Numbered from the stretch's first letter, positions 29,270 to 38,158 are shown. The stretch: DNA of 38,158 nucleotides from Chloroflexota bacterium (GCA_021789855.1 JAJYIW010000006.1:1-38158); one strand, 5' to 3'. The notes: generated from the sequence alone by a model not told the origin. Program-made: numbers and translations.

Positions 29270-30277
29270 TTATACCGGCGGCAGGTTACGCCTCAGCACT
29301 TCGCGCATGGCCAACCCGCGGGCGGCGCCTTCAGCGGTGCAGGTTGTGGGGTTATCCACCAGGTATGCCGGGATACCCAGGGCCTTAGTTAAATATTTGT
29401 CGATGCCCTTGAGCTGGGCGCTGCCTCCGCATAACGCCACTCCTCGATCGATAATATCTGAGATCAGTTCGGGGGGCGTCTTTTCCAAGACGCGCCGGGT
29501 GGTGGCCACAATATCTTCCAGTGGTTCTTGTAAAGAGTCCATGATCTCATCCGTGGTCAGAGAAGCGGGCCTCGGCAGGCCAGATACCTGGTCCTGGCCC
29601 TGGATTTCCATGGTTTGTTGTTCATCCTGGGGTACCGCAGCGCCAATCCGTATTTTTAATTGTTCAGCCGTTGGCTGGCCGATGACCAGGCCATATTTCC
29701 TGCGGATGTACGCGATGATGGCTTCATCCAACTTTAAGCCCGCCGTGTGTGTGGTTTCGGCGGTGACGATCCCGTTCATGGCCAGGACGGCTGCCTGGGT
29801 AGTGCCTCCCCCCAGGCAGATGATCATGTTGCCAGAAGGGGTGTTGATGGGCAGGTCGATCCCCAGCGCCGCCGCCAGCGGCTGTTGGATGAGGTAGACA
29901 TCCCGGCTGCCGGCGCCCAGCCCGGCCTCGTGCACCGCGCGCGACTCAACGCTGGTAATGCCGTAAGGCACGGTGATCATGATGCGCGGGCGGAACAGGA
30001 ACATAGGCCCAGTCACCTTTTTGATCAAGGATTTCAGCAAATTTTCCGTGATCTCGTAATCCGCAATGACGCCGTGTAGCATGGGGCGGGTGACCTCGAT
30101 GTTTTCCGGAACGCGACCCAGCATATCCCGCGCAACATGGCCCCACTCAACCATCTTTTGTTCGTTGACGACAATGGCGACCACGGTCGGTTCTTCCAGA
30201 AGGATTTGCTTCCCCTCCGCAACCACGGTGTTGAGCGTCCCCAAATCAATCCCCAGTTCCCTTGAAAATGCAGGCAT
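29270..30277 (-). CDS. MreB/rod-shape determining family actin-like ATPase
   Basis: LGIDLGTLNTVV, RPMLHGVIADYE, MIICLGGGTTQAAVL, GVALCGGSAQLKGID. Confidence 0.9.
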   Translation of the reverse strand: MPAFSRELGIDLGTLNTVVAEGKQILLEEPTVVAIVVNEQKMVEWGHVARDMLGRVPENIEVTRPMLHGVIADYEITENLLKSLIKKVTGPMFLFRPRIMITVPYGITSVESRAVHEAGLGAGSRDVYLIQQPLAAALGIDLPINTPSGNMIICLGGGTTQAAVLAMNGIVTAETTHTAGLKLDEAIIAYIRRKYGLVIGQPTAEQLKIRIGAAVPQDEQQTMEIQGQDQVSGLPRPASLTTDEIMDSLQEPLEDIVATTRRVLEKTPPELISDIIDRGVALCGGSAQLKGIDKYLTKALGIPAYLVDNPTTCTAEGAARGLAMREVLRRNLPPV

Positions 30278-30308
30278 GTCGTGAAAGCTATTCCTTCCTG
30301 AAGGTTAA

Positions 30309-30887
30309 TTAACGAGAAAAAAACTGTAATGCCAGGCGCAGGCGCGTCTCAACCTCAGCCGGCGTCTCCCGAGGGATGGCCTGGATGGCAGTCTGGGCTT
30401 CTACGACGCTATAACCCAGGCTGGTAAGCGCCGAGAGTACTTCGACGTCCACTTCAGAAGCGGCGGCGCCCAGGCCAGGGATGGCCTCGCCTTCAATGCG
30501 TCCCTGCAGGTGCAGCAGGATTTTTTGAGCAGTCTTTTTTCCAACCCCTGGGACGCGGCTGAAGACCTCGCTCTGCTCACCCAATACTGCCCGCCGGATG
30601 GAGTCGGGCGACAGGACGGATAATATCGCCAGGGCGGTGCGCGGCCCGATGCCGTTGACCCCCAGCAGGAGCACGAAGAAGTCCCGTTCTTCGCTGGTAT
30701 CGAACCCGTACAGGCTGAGCAAGTCTTCTCGCACCACCAGGTGGGTGCTCAGGCGGGTCATCTCGCCTGGCCGGCAGCGGGCCCGCACCTGGGATGGGAC
30801 AGCCACGCGTATTCCCAACCCTCCCACCAGGATGACCAGGCTATCGTTGGTTACTTCACTGATTTCGCCAGCAATGGATGCGATCAC
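30309..30887 (-). CDS. ruvA: Holliday junction branch migration protein RuvA
   Basis: MIASIAGEI, LYGFDTSEERDFFVLLLGVNGIGPRTALAIL, VPGVGKKTAQKIL. Confidence 0.95.
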   Translation of the reverse strand: MIASIAGEISEVTNDSLVILVGGLGIRVAVPSQVRARCRPGEMTRLSTHLVVREDLLSLYGFDTSEERDFFVLLLGVNGIGPRTALAILSVLSPDSIRRAVLGEQSEVFSRVPGVGKKTAQKILLHLQGRIEGEAIPGLGAAASEVDVEVLSALTSLGYSVVEAQTAIQAIPRETPAEVETRLRLALQFFSR

Positions 30888-31687
30888 TTGCGGTCTCGTC
30901 TCTGGTTATAACATTCGTATAAAATCACAGCCGTGGCAATTGCCAGGTTAAGCGAGTCACTGCGTCCCACCATCGGGATACTTATAATATTATCACAAAG
31001 CTGGCGATGGTGTTCTTTCAACCCTTCCCTTTCGCTTCCCATCAACAGCAGGTAAGGATCGGGAAAGCGAAACAGGTGGTAATCCTGGCTGGCTGCGCCA
31101 GAAGCGCCTACCAGGGGAACCTGGGACGCCTTTTTCCACCCGGTAAAAGCGGAAAAGCTGGCCTTAACCAGATGCTGCGAAAAAACCGAGCCCATGCTGG
31201 CCCTGACGGAGGTGGGATCATAAGGGTCAGTGGTGTGGTCGAGTAACAGGACCCCCTTGCCGCCCACCGCGTCATGGGTGCGGAGGATCGTCCCCAGGTT
31301 ACCCGGGTCGGCGACCTCGTCCAGCACTACCCAGCTATCCCCCGGTTGGGGGTGAACCGACTCCAGGGAAAGCCAGCGCTGGTGCAACACAGCGGCTATC
31401 CCTTGAGGCCCCTCCTTAACCGCGAAACTTTTGAACGTATCCGGTGAAACTTCATAAACCGGCGTTCCCGCCAGGCGGAGATTACCCAGCAGTTCTTGAC
31501 CGAATGGACTGGTCAGCAGCTCAGGAGCAACCACCAGGTACTCAAAACTGGCCTTCTGCTGCACTGCTTCGGCCAGGATGCGCAATCCTTCGGCATAAAA
31601 TAGCCCGCTGGTTTCGCGCTCTTTCCTTTCGCGTAGCTTGCGGATGAGTTTTATTTTTGGGTTGGATGGGCTGGTGATGGCTGCCAT
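30884..31687 (-). CDS. TrmH/SpoU-family RNA methyltransferase
   Basis: FYAEGLRILAEAV, LDEVADPGNLGTILRTHDAVG, LLMGSEREGL, IPMVGRSDSLNLAIATAVILYE. Start placed at MAAITSPSN. Confidence 0.93.
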   Translation of the reverse strand: MAAITSPSNPKIKLIRKLRERKERETSGLFYAEGLRILAEAVQQKASFEYLVVAPELLTSPFGQELLGNLRLAGTPVYEVSPDTFKSFAVKEGPQGIAAVLHQRWLSLESVHPQPGDSWVVLDEVADPGNLGTILRTHDAVGGKGVLLLDHTTDPYDPTSVRASMGSVFSQHLVKASFSAFTGWKKASQVPLVGASGAASQDYHLFRFPDPYLLLMGSEREGLKEHHRQLCDNIISIPMVGRSDSLNLAIATAVILYECYNQRRDRK

Positions 31688-31703
31688 GCCTCCCTCGCCT
31701 GGT

Positions 31704-32207
31704 TTAAGATGATGCCTGGTCGACCGACGCCTGGTAACGTGCCGTGCTGAGGTGGCAGATCGCGATGGCCAGGGCGTCGGCGGTGTCATCGGGCCGTGGC
31801 ACTTCGGGCAGGTCGAGGATGGCCTTGACCATCTGCTGCACCTGCCTCTTCTCTGCGCCGCCGTACCCGACGACGGCGTTCTTGACGTCGAGGGGAGAAT
31901 ATTCCGCGACCGGGATGCCAAACTCTGCCAGCGTCATGAGGATCACCCCGCGGGCCTGCCCTACCGCCAGCGCCGTCTTGACGTTCTTCTGAAAAAATAA
32001 CTTCTCCACCGCTCCGCTGTCAGGGTGGTGGAGAAGTAAGATGTCTTTCAAGTTTTGGTGAATGAGCAGCAGTCTCTCGGCCATGGGCAGGTCAGCGGGT
32101 GTGAGGATCACACCGTAGTGAACGGCCTGGAGGCTGCCGGATGCCGTCTCGGTGATCAGGCCAAAACCGGTAGTTGCCGTACCCGGATCAATCCCCACCA
32201 CCAACAT
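31704..32207 (-). CDS. ruvC: Crossover junction endodeoxyribonuclease RuvC
   Basis: VVGIDPGTATTGFGLI, AVEKLFFQKNVKTALAVGQARGVIL, DDTADALAIAICH. Confidence 0.95.
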   Translation of the reverse strand: MLVVGIDPGTATTGFGLITETASGSLQAVHYGVILTPADLPMAERLLLIHQNLKDILLLHHPDSGAVEKLFFQKNVKTALAVGQARGVILMTLAEFGIPVAEYSPLDVKNAVVGYGGAEKRQVQQMVKAILDLPEVPRPDDTADALAIAICHLSTARYQASVDQASS

Positions 32208-32213
32208 GATCGA

Positions 32214-32969
32214 TTAACTGGCTTCGAGCGCCGCCATGGCCTCGTCGGTGATCTTCAGGTTCGAATAGACTGCCTGTACGTCATCCAGCTCTTCCAGGGC
32301 CTCAATCGTCTTCATAACTGCCAACGTATCGTCCACGCTCAGCTCGATTTCCTGGTTCGGGATCATGTGCAGGGCAGCTTCCGTAGGGGTAACCTTAGCT
32401 TTGTGCAGCCGGTCAGAAATGGTTTTAAACGATTCAACCGGGGCAATGATTTCGATGACTTCTTCATCAATATTGACGTCGTTCGCGCCGGCTTCCACCG
32501 CTAATTCAAAGATGGTATCCGGGTCATGGCCGGTCGCTGGAATGGAAAAGTAGGCCACGCGGCTGAATTGCCAGCCTACGGATCCAGCCTCACCCATGTT
32601 CCCGCCGCCGCGGCTGAGGAGATGGCGTACATCAGAAACGGTGCGGTTGCGGTTTTCGGTGACGGTCTCAATCATAAGGGCGATGCCATGCCCGGCATAG
32701 CCTTCATAAAAAACCTGTTCCAGGACGACGCCGTCTTTGCTATCGCCGGTGCCGCGTTTTATCGCTCGTTCGATATTATCTTTTGGCATGTTCTCAGCCC
32801 GCGCGCGTTCGATCGCGAGCTGAAGGTGAACGTTCATATCCGGGTCGCCGCCCCCTTCACGCGCGGCCATCACAATCTCACGCGCCAAACGTGTAAAGGC
32901 CTGCCCACGCTTGGCGTCGGCTGCGCCCTTTTTACGTTTGATTGTCGCCCAATGGGAATGTCCAGACAT
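32214..32969 (-). CDS. YebC/PmpR family transcriptional/translational regulator
   Basis: MSGHSHWATIKRKKGAADAKRGQAFTRLAREI; GGNMGEAGSVGWQF. Confidence 0.95.
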   Translation of the reverse strand: MSGHSHWATIKRKKGAADAKRGQAFTRLAREIVMAAREGGGDPDMNVHLQLAIERARAENMPKDNIERAIKRGTGDSKDGVVLEQVFYEGYAGHGIALMIETVTENRNRTVSDVRHLLSRGGGNMGEAGSVGWQFSRVAYFSIPATGHDPDTIFELAVEAGANDVNIDEEVIEIIAPVESFKTISDRLHKAKVTPTEAALHMIPNQEIELSVDDTLAVMKTIEALEELDDVQAVYSNLKITDEAMAALEAS

Positions 32970-33059
32970 TGCTAGTCTCCTCAGATGACCATCATTGATG
33001 GGAATTAGTCGTTTGAATAAATTATACCATGGTCATTTAATGGATTAGTCTGCGATCTT

Positions 33060-33830
33060 TTATCCCTTTGATTGAGCGGTTACCGGATTCTGCAGTGTGC
33101 CAATACCCTCGATGGTGGCTCGGACGGTATCGCCGGCCAGCAAAGGCCCAACCCCGGCTGGCGTACCGGTCATGATCACATCGCCTGGCAGGAGGGTCAT
33201 CACGGATGAGATGAAAGCAATCAACTGGCGTACCGTGAAGACCATGTCGCGGGTAGAGGCCATCTGGCGCATCTCGTCGTTGACATGGCAGGTGATCAAA
33301 GCGTCTGCCGGGTCTAAATCGGTTTCGATCCAGGGGCCGAGGGGGCAGAAGGTATCGAACCCTTTACCGCGCGTCCATTGTCCATCGCGCCGCTGCAGGT
33401 CTCGGGCGGTGATATCCAGGCCGATGGTGTAACCAAAGACGTAATCCAGGGCGGATTCAGCCTGCGCCCAGCGGCAGGGCTTACCGATCACCACCACCAG
33501 CTCGGCTTCGTGCTCCACCCGTTGGGATTGAGATGGGAGGATAATTTTGTCGCCCGGGCCGATGACAGACGAAGGCGGCTTCAGGAAGATCAGGGGCAGG
33601 TCAGGCACATCAACGCCGTGCTCGTGGGCATGTTCTACGTAGTTACGCCCGATGCACACGATCTTGCTTGGCTCGACCGGCGCGAGCAGGCGCACCGAGG
33701 AGAGTGGCTGGGTGGCTTCCTGCCGGCGATATTGCCCGTAAAGGGAGCCTTCCACCGCACCCACCTTATCTCCCAGCACCCAGCCGTAAGTAGCGGGTTG
33801 CGATCCAACTTGATAGCGGATAAATTGCAT
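33060..33830 (-). CDS. Fumarylacetoacetate hydrolase family protein
   Basis: KIVCIGRNYVEHAHEHG, EAELVVVIGKPCR, GYTIGLDITARDLQ, GDVIMTGTPAGVGPL. Start placed at MQFIRYQ. Confidence 0.92.
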   Translation of the reverse strand: MQFIRYQVGSQPATYGWVLGDKVGAVEGSLYGQYRRQEATQPLSSVRLLAPVEPSKIVCIGRNYVEHAHEHGVDVPDLPLIFLKPPSSVIGPGDKIILPSQSQRVEHEAELVVVIGKPCRWAQAESALDYVFGYTIGLDITARDLQRRDGQWTRGKGFDTFCPLGPWIETDLDPADALITCHVNDEMRQMASTRDMVFTVRQLIAFISSVMTLLPGDVIMTGTPAGVGPLLAGDTVRATIEGIGTLQNPVTAQSKG

Positions 33831-33882
33831 AGCATAAACTCCTGGTTGTCGATTCAAATAAAGCCTATTATAATCAAGTTGC

Positions 33883-33959
33883 GGGCGGATAGCTCAGTTG
33901 GTCAGAGCGCATCTCTTACACAGATGAGGTCGCAGGTTCGAGCCCTGTTCCGCCCACCA
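33883..33959 (+). tRNA. tRNA-Val (anticodon TAC)
   Basis: GGGCGGA/TCCGCCC acceptor stem, AGCTCAGTTGGTCAGAGC D arm, CATCT-CTTACAC-AGATG anticodon arm, GGTTCGAGCC T loop, encoded CCA. Confidence 0.95.
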
Positions 33960-33975
33960 AAAAACTCTCAGTAGA

Positions 33976-34017
33976 TAAAAAACTGGCCTTTGCATAAAGG
34001 GCCAGTTTTATTTTTTT
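33976..34017 (+). terminator. Rho-independent terminator after tRNA-Val
   Basis: AAAAACTGGCC-TTTGCATAAAG-GGCCAGTTTT followed by ATTTTTTT. Confidence 0.85.
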
Positions 34018-34046
34018 GGGGGGATACTCCTAGAACCCCACGGCGA

Positions 34047-35882
34047 TCAAGAGGGGTCCGTTTCCGGCTGATAATTCTTCGCCTGGGCCAGGTACATGCG
34101 GGCATACTGCCCGCCTCGCTTCAATAATTCATTATGGTTACCGCTCTCCACCACGCGTCCCCTATCCATGACGTAAATCCGGTCGGCCATGTGCACGGTC
34201 GAAAAGCGGTGGCTGATCAGGATAGCGCTGCGGCCATGGATCAGGCTGCGGAAGCGGTCAAAAAGAGCCGCTTCCGCCAGCGGGTCGAGTGCGCTGGTGG
34301 GCTCGTCGAGCACGACAATCTGCGCCTGGCGTATGAAGGAGCGCGCCAGGGCTATTTTCTGCCACTCACCCGTGCTCAGATCCTTGCCATCTTCAAACAT
34401 GGTGCCCAGGTAGTTATCGTACCCCTTAGGCAACCGGCGGATCGTTTCGTCGACCCCTGCCTGCCGGGCGGCTGCTTCGATGCGCGCCCGGTCGGGCGGT
34501 GCATCTACGTCGCCAAGCCAGATGTTCTCCCACGCGGGCAGCATATAGTGCACATAATCCTGGAAGGTCACGCTGATTTCTCGTTGCCACCGCACCGGAT
34601 CCACGTCACGCAGGTCAATCCCATCCAGCGTGATCCGCCCGCCATCCGGGCGGTAAAGCTGGCACAGCAGCTTGATCAGGGTGGTTTTGCCGGATCCGTT
34701 TTCGCCTACCAGAGCGATTACCTCGCCAGGGCCTAAATGTAAATCAACCGACTCCAGCGCGGGTTGGGCCGTACCCGGGTAAGTGAAGCTCACCCCCTCG
34801 AAGGTTACCCCACGGGTGATGGGTTGCGGGATGGGGCGAGGATGCTCCGGCGCCTGGATCGCCGGCGCCAGGTCTAAAAAGTGGTAGAAATTGCTCAAGA
34901 ATAAGTTGTTCTCATACAACCCTGCCAAAGCCTGTAGGATAGATTGGAGGAACCCCAGCCCACTTTGAAAGCCCAGGTACACCATCACCAGGTCGCCCAG
35001 GCTGAGGGCGCCCCGCAACGCCTGCAAGGCAGTGTAGCCGAAGGCAGCAAACACGGCGATGGAGGCCAGCGCCTGCGCAAAAAAGTCCAATAGCGTCCGG
35101 CGACGGTACAGGTCTAAACGACTTTTACGTAAGGCCTGGCGTAAATCGTGGAAGCGCCCCTTGAATAGTGGCCCCAGTTGGAACAGCCGGATTTCCTTGG
35201 CATGGTATCCGGTGGTCAGCATCCAGTGATAATTCTCCGCCTCGCGCTCATGCTTCGTCTGCCCTAATGTAAACTTGAATAAACGGCGGGAGTACAGGAT
35301 GCGGACGATAGCTGCCGGTATTGCTGCGGCGAACAGGATGATCCCGGCCCAGGCATTCGCCCACACGAGCAAGCCGGCGATGCCCACGATGGTGATCCCG
35401 CTCTGGCCTAGCGAGACCAGACCGGTGACGATGCTCGTTGGACGAGATGGCCCTTCTATTTGGGCGCGGTGCAGTGTGTCATAATACTCCGGATTCTCAT
35501 AGTAACCCAGATCCATCACAATCGATTGGGCATGTATCTGGTCCGAGACAGCATCGGCTACCATCAACGCCTGGGCCGAGCTGGCCATCTCCCCCAGTGA
35601 GCGTGCCAGGGCGATCAGCACCGCCACGCCAACCGCTACACCCAACCAGGCTAACACCGGCTGGATAGCAGCAGATAGGTTTGATGCTTTCACCCCAATG
35701 GTCACGGTATCGATCACCCGTTTCATCACATACAGCGCTGCCAGCGGCAGCAGCCCCTGCACCACCACCAGGCCCAGGTTCACCAGCGTCCAACCGGGCG
35801 CAGCGCGCCATACCAGGCGAATCGCCCGGTCAATATGGAGCGCCTGGCGCACGGTTTCTTTCAAAGGAAGGGGCTGGCTCAT
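34047..35882 (-). CDS. ABC transporter, fused permease and ATPase
   Basis: N-terminal multi-TM region; ATPase motifs VALVGENGSGKTTLIKLL, LSTGEWQKIALARSFIR, IVVLDEPTSALDP, LISHRFSTV. Confidence 0.95.
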   Translation of the reverse strand: MSQPLPLKETVRQALHIDRAIRLVWRAAPGWTLVNLGLVVVQGLLPLAALYVMKRVIDTVTIGVKASNLSAAIQPVLAWLGVAVGVAVLIALARSLGEMASSAQALMVADAVSDQIHAQSIVMDLGYYENPEYYDTLHRAQIEGPSRPTSIVTGLVSLGQSGITIVGIAGLLVWANAWAGIILFAAAIPAAIVRILYSRRLFKFTLGQTKHEREAENYHWMLTTGYHAKEIRLFQLGPLFKGRFHDLRQALRKSRLDLYRRRTLLDFFAQALASIAVFAAFGYTALQALRGALSLGDLVMVYLGFQSGLGFLQSILQALAGLYENNLFLSNFYHFLDLAPAIQAPEHPRPIPQPITRGVTFEGVSFTYPGTAQPALESVDLHLGPGEVIALVGENGSGKTTLIKLLCQLYRPDGGRITLDGIDLRDVDPVRWQREISVTFQDYVHYMLPAWENIWLGDVDAPPDRARIEAAARQAGVDETIRRLPKGYDNYLGTMFEDGKDLSTGEWQKIALARSFIRQAQIVVLDEPTSALDPLAEAALFDRFRSLIHGRSAILISHRFSTVHMADRIYVMDRGRVVESGNHNELLKRGGQYARMYLAQAKNYQPETDPS

Positions 35883-35898
35883 GAATGGAGATTAAGCG

Positions 35899-37062
35899 TC
35901 ATCGCTGGGTGGGTGGGAACAGGATACTGGGCTGCAGATCGGGCCGGGCAGTGGCAATGGCTTCTGCCCGTGCGTGGGCTACCTGGCAGAAATAGTCGTT
36001 CCACCCGTCCATTTGGCCGGATTCCAGGTAGGCATGGGCCGGGCAATACAGGCACAGGTTGACAATGGGGCAGCGACCGCAACGCTCCTGGAAGACCGGG
36101 TTGGTGGGTTGCATGGCACGCACGCGCGGCACAAGCTCGTTCCAGGCTTCTGCCAGGCTACCCTTGCGCAGGTCAAAGATCGTATCGGGGTGCCATAAAT
36201 CACTGCACAATCGAAAAATACCGTCGTAGCTGACGGCAAAATTCTTCATGCCAGCGTTGCAATAGAACAGGTGATCCAGTGCATCAGTGGCAAATTCTGG
36301 GACGATCAGCCGGTCACATTGATGCTCCAATGACCTGGCGCGGGCGTCATCCGCTTGCTCGACTGCAACGATCTCGGCGGATGATAGGCGCTCGGTTTGA
36401 ATGTCCACATTACGTTGCGGATCCCGATCATAACGGAGGTGGAGGAGCGGGTCAAAGCGGAAATAGTCGGTGGTATGCTCGCGGCAGAAGGCGGCGATGG
36501 CGGGAAGCTCTTCTACGTTCGAACGGATGGCCATGGCCTTCAGCCGCACCTTGAGCCCAGCCTTTAGCAGTAGATCCAGACCGCGTCGGAAGGCCGCATA
36601 CGACCCCGGTTTGCGGGTCACTCGCTCGTAGGTCTCCCGGGTGACGCCATACACGGTCACTTCCAGATCGCGCGGTGGGTATTTTTTAAATAACGCCACG
36701 TGCTCTTCAGTCACCAGGCAGGCGTTGGTGAAAAGGGAGATCAGCAGGCCTTTGCGTTTGAGGGCGAGGTAAATCTCGGGAAAGTCCTGGCGTAACAAGG
36801 GTTCACCGCCGCTGATCAGCACCCACAGCGCGCCCAGCTTCACCGCCTGGTCAGCGATGTCGCTGATTTCGGCTATGGAAAGCTCTTTCTTCTTGGCTTT
36901 TCGATCACCTGCTGGAAGGTTGATGTAACAATGACGGCAATCGTTATTGCAGCGGGCCGTGATCTCCAGGTCGAAAGACAAAGGCACCCGCTGGCCAGCT
37001 AACTTGTTCCATAAGTTGAATTCAGGTAATGAGCTTGTTGTGACAAACGGTTTAGTATTCAT
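35899..37062 (-). CDS. Radical SAM/SPASM protein (peptide-modification type)
   Basis: ITARCNNDCRHCYI, LISGGEPLLR; SPASM FYCNAGMKNFAVSYDGIFRLCSDLW...CGRCPIVNLCLYCPAHAYLESG...YFCQVA. Confidence 0.93.
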   Translation of the reverse strand: MNTKPFVTTSSLPEFNLWNKLAGQRVPLSFDLEITARCNNDCRHCYINLPAGDRKAKKKELSIAEISDIADQAVKLGALWVLISGGEPLLRQDFPEIYLALKRKGLLISLFTNACLVTEEHVALFKKYPPRDLEVTVYGVTRETYERVTRKPGSYAAFRRGLDLLLKAGLKVRLKAMAIRSNVEELPAIAAFCREHTTDYFRFDPLLHLRYDRDPQRNVDIQTERLSSAEIVAVEQADDARARSLEHQCDRLIVPEFATDALDHLFYCNAGMKNFAVSYDGIFRLCSDLWHPDTIFDLRKGSLAEAWNELVPRVRAMQPTNPVFQERCGRCPIVNLCLYCPAHAYLESGQMDGWNDYFCQVAHARAEAIATARPDLQPSILFPPTQR

Positions 37063-37070
37063 CCTTGTTT

Positions 37071-37571
37071 CTAAGAAAAGGGTTTGATCCGGCTTGCCAG
37101 GCGATTGCGCAAGGAGATCAGCAAGGGGGAGCGAGACAGCCAGGCGATGGCGTAACGTTCAAGGCCCAGTCCTAACCAGACAGTACGCCCGTGACGCTCG
37201 ATCCGCGTGACTCGTCCCAATAGAGCTTGGCGTGGAATATAGCCATCCGGGTAGGTTGTCTCATTGTCGCCCTGGATTAACACGGCTGATGTACGCCGTG
37301 CAATAACCCGGTGGACGACTAATCGTTCATCCACCGGGCGGACAAACGCCACCACATCACCCACGCCGGGTAGACCGTGCTGCAGCGGTGCGACGGTAAT
37401 GACATCCCCATCTTTGATAAAGGGCTCCATGCTCCAACCGCGCGCGCAGAAGCGGAACGGGAGGCCTCGGGAAAGCACTGCCCGCATTAGCTCCAGCAAG
37501 GCTTGGCTTGAGAGCGCAAGGTCCTGAGCCTTAACCGCAAATAATGCGGGGTGAGCCGGCCGGTCACCCAC
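37071..37571 (-). CDS. S24/S26 (signal peptidase-like) family protein
   Basis: GWSMEPFIKDGDVITVAPL, GDVVAFV, VVHRVIA...LIQGDNETTYPDGYIP. GTG start at 37571 inferred from overlap with the PqqD stop; the longer ORF (to 37682) reads antisense-like sequence over PqqD. Confidence 0.85.
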   Translation of the reverse strand: MGDRPAHPALFAVKAQDLALSSQALLELMRAVLSRGLPFRFCARGWSMEPFIKDGDVITVAPLQHGLPGVGDVVAFVRPVDERLVVHRVIARRTSAVLIQGDNETTYPDGYIPRQALLGRVTRIERHGRTVWLGLGLERYAIAWLSRSPLLISLRNRLASRIKPFS

Positions 37572-37872
37572 CCGCGGCAATCTCCACCAGCATCCCGCGT
37601 TTCGCCAGCTCCTCCACCAGGCCGAGCACGTCTGCCTCGATATCGCCAGCAGGCGCTTCAAAGCCCTCAGCCAGGGCTGCACTCACCTCTCCCAGGTTGC
37701 GCTTGCCATCCAGCAGATCCCAGACGGCTTTACCGGTGTCATTGAGGGTGAACAGCTCGTCTTCCAGGTCGCCCATGCCACCCACCAGTGGGACAATAAT
37801 CAGCTCGCCCTCGATCTCTCGCGCCACCACGTCCTCAGAAGGCGCATACACTTGATTAGTCTGAATAGTCAT
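37564..37872 (-). CDS. PqqD family protein (RiPP recognition element type)
   Basis: FTLNDTGKAVWDLLDGKRNLGEVSAALAEGFEAPAGDIEADVLGLVEELAKRGML is a typical PqqD pattern; GGAGG ribosome-binding site upstream. Confidence 0.9.
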   Translation of the reverse strand: MTIQTNQVYAPSEDVVAREIEGELIIVPLVGGMGDLEDELFTLNDTGKAVWDLLDGKRNLGEVSAALAEGFEAPAGDIEADVLGLVEELAKRGMLVEIAAGG

Positions 37873-37948
37873 TGAATGGCATCCTCCAAATCTTGATCAT
37901 AAGATCAGACACACATTATGTGCTCATATCGGAATAGGCTACATGCCT

Positions 37949-38158
37949 CTATACGAGTATACCTTCTTGTTCTGCAAAGCGATGGATGCGCGCCTGCCAG
38001 TCTGTCACCTCCCAGGCCTGTTCACCTTCGCTGAGCAGGCCTAAATAGCGCGCCTGGGCGTGGGCCACCTCGCACAGGTACTCCACCGGCGTATCCAGCG
38101 TGCCGTGTTCTTCCCAGGATCGGGCGGGACACTGCTCGCACAGTCCCTTCAGGAAGCA
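37949..38158 (-). CDS. C-terminal fragment of a second radical SAM/SPASM protein (truncated by window edge)
   Basis: Translated by hand from the minus strand: CFLKGLCEQCPARSWEEHGTLDTPVEYLCEVAHAQARYLGLL...EGILV*, matching the C..C..CPA...C.VAHA layout of the 35899-37062 SPASM C-terminus. Missing from the ORF track because it is open at the edge. Confidence 0.75.
   Translation of the reverse strand, partial: CFLKGLCEQCPARSWEEHGTLDTPVEYLCEVAHAQARYLGLLSEGEQAWEVTDWQARIHRFAEQEGILV

Noticed and set aside
28938-29897. 319-aa plus-strand ORF
   Set aside because: Fully antisense to the DUF6585-like and MreB-like genes; no recognisable domain.
31688-31921. N-terminal extension of the TrmH-family ORF
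   Set aside because: Overlaps ruvC in another frame and is low-complexity Arg/Ser-rich; conserved-looking sequence begins at MAAITSPSN.
37572-37682. Upstream extension of the S24/S26 peptidase ORF (MQPWLRALKRLLAISRQTC...)
   Set aside because: Out-of-frame reading of the PqqD gene; GTG at 37571 overlapping the PqqD stop is a better start.
1-38158. CRISPR arrays, transposases, integrases, rRNA genes
   Set aside because: Looked for but none recognised in the window.

Overview
The window looks like a chromosomal segment from a Chloroflexota (Anaerolineae-like) bacterium; this assignment is inferred from gene content and protein style, not from a search. Most of it is housekeeping: DegV/DAK2/Asp23, rpmB, rpe, purB, polyprenyl synthetase, TatD, phosphohexomutase, secD/secF, rex, an MreB-like gene, ruvA/ruvC, a TrmH-family gene, yebC and tRNA-Val(TAC). 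Three accessory modules stand out. (1) 7.2-13.8 kb, plus strand: a phospho-signalling operon of Ser/Thr kinase fused to an 8-repeat PQQ propeller, PP2C, J-domain-vWA fusion, zinc-ribbon FHA protein, small beta-rich protein and two response regulators with no histidine kinase beside them. (2) 22.0-27.5 kb, minus strand: a tight five-gene operon of zinc-ribbon membrane protein, DUF2207-like membrane protein ending in ...GGGGHCACACACAGCACACAGGGR, radical SAM/SPASM enzyme with a PqqD-like N-terminus, a paralogue of that enzyme that has lost every Fe-S cysteine ligand, and a SAM methyltransferase. This is the best candidate for a previously undescribed system: RiPP-like modification of a cysteine-rich tail on a membrane protein. 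(3) 34.0 kb to the right edge: ABC transporter, radical SAM/SPASM protein, S24/S26-type peptidase, stand-alone PqqD protein and a truncated second SPASM protein, lying just downstream of tRNA-Val.
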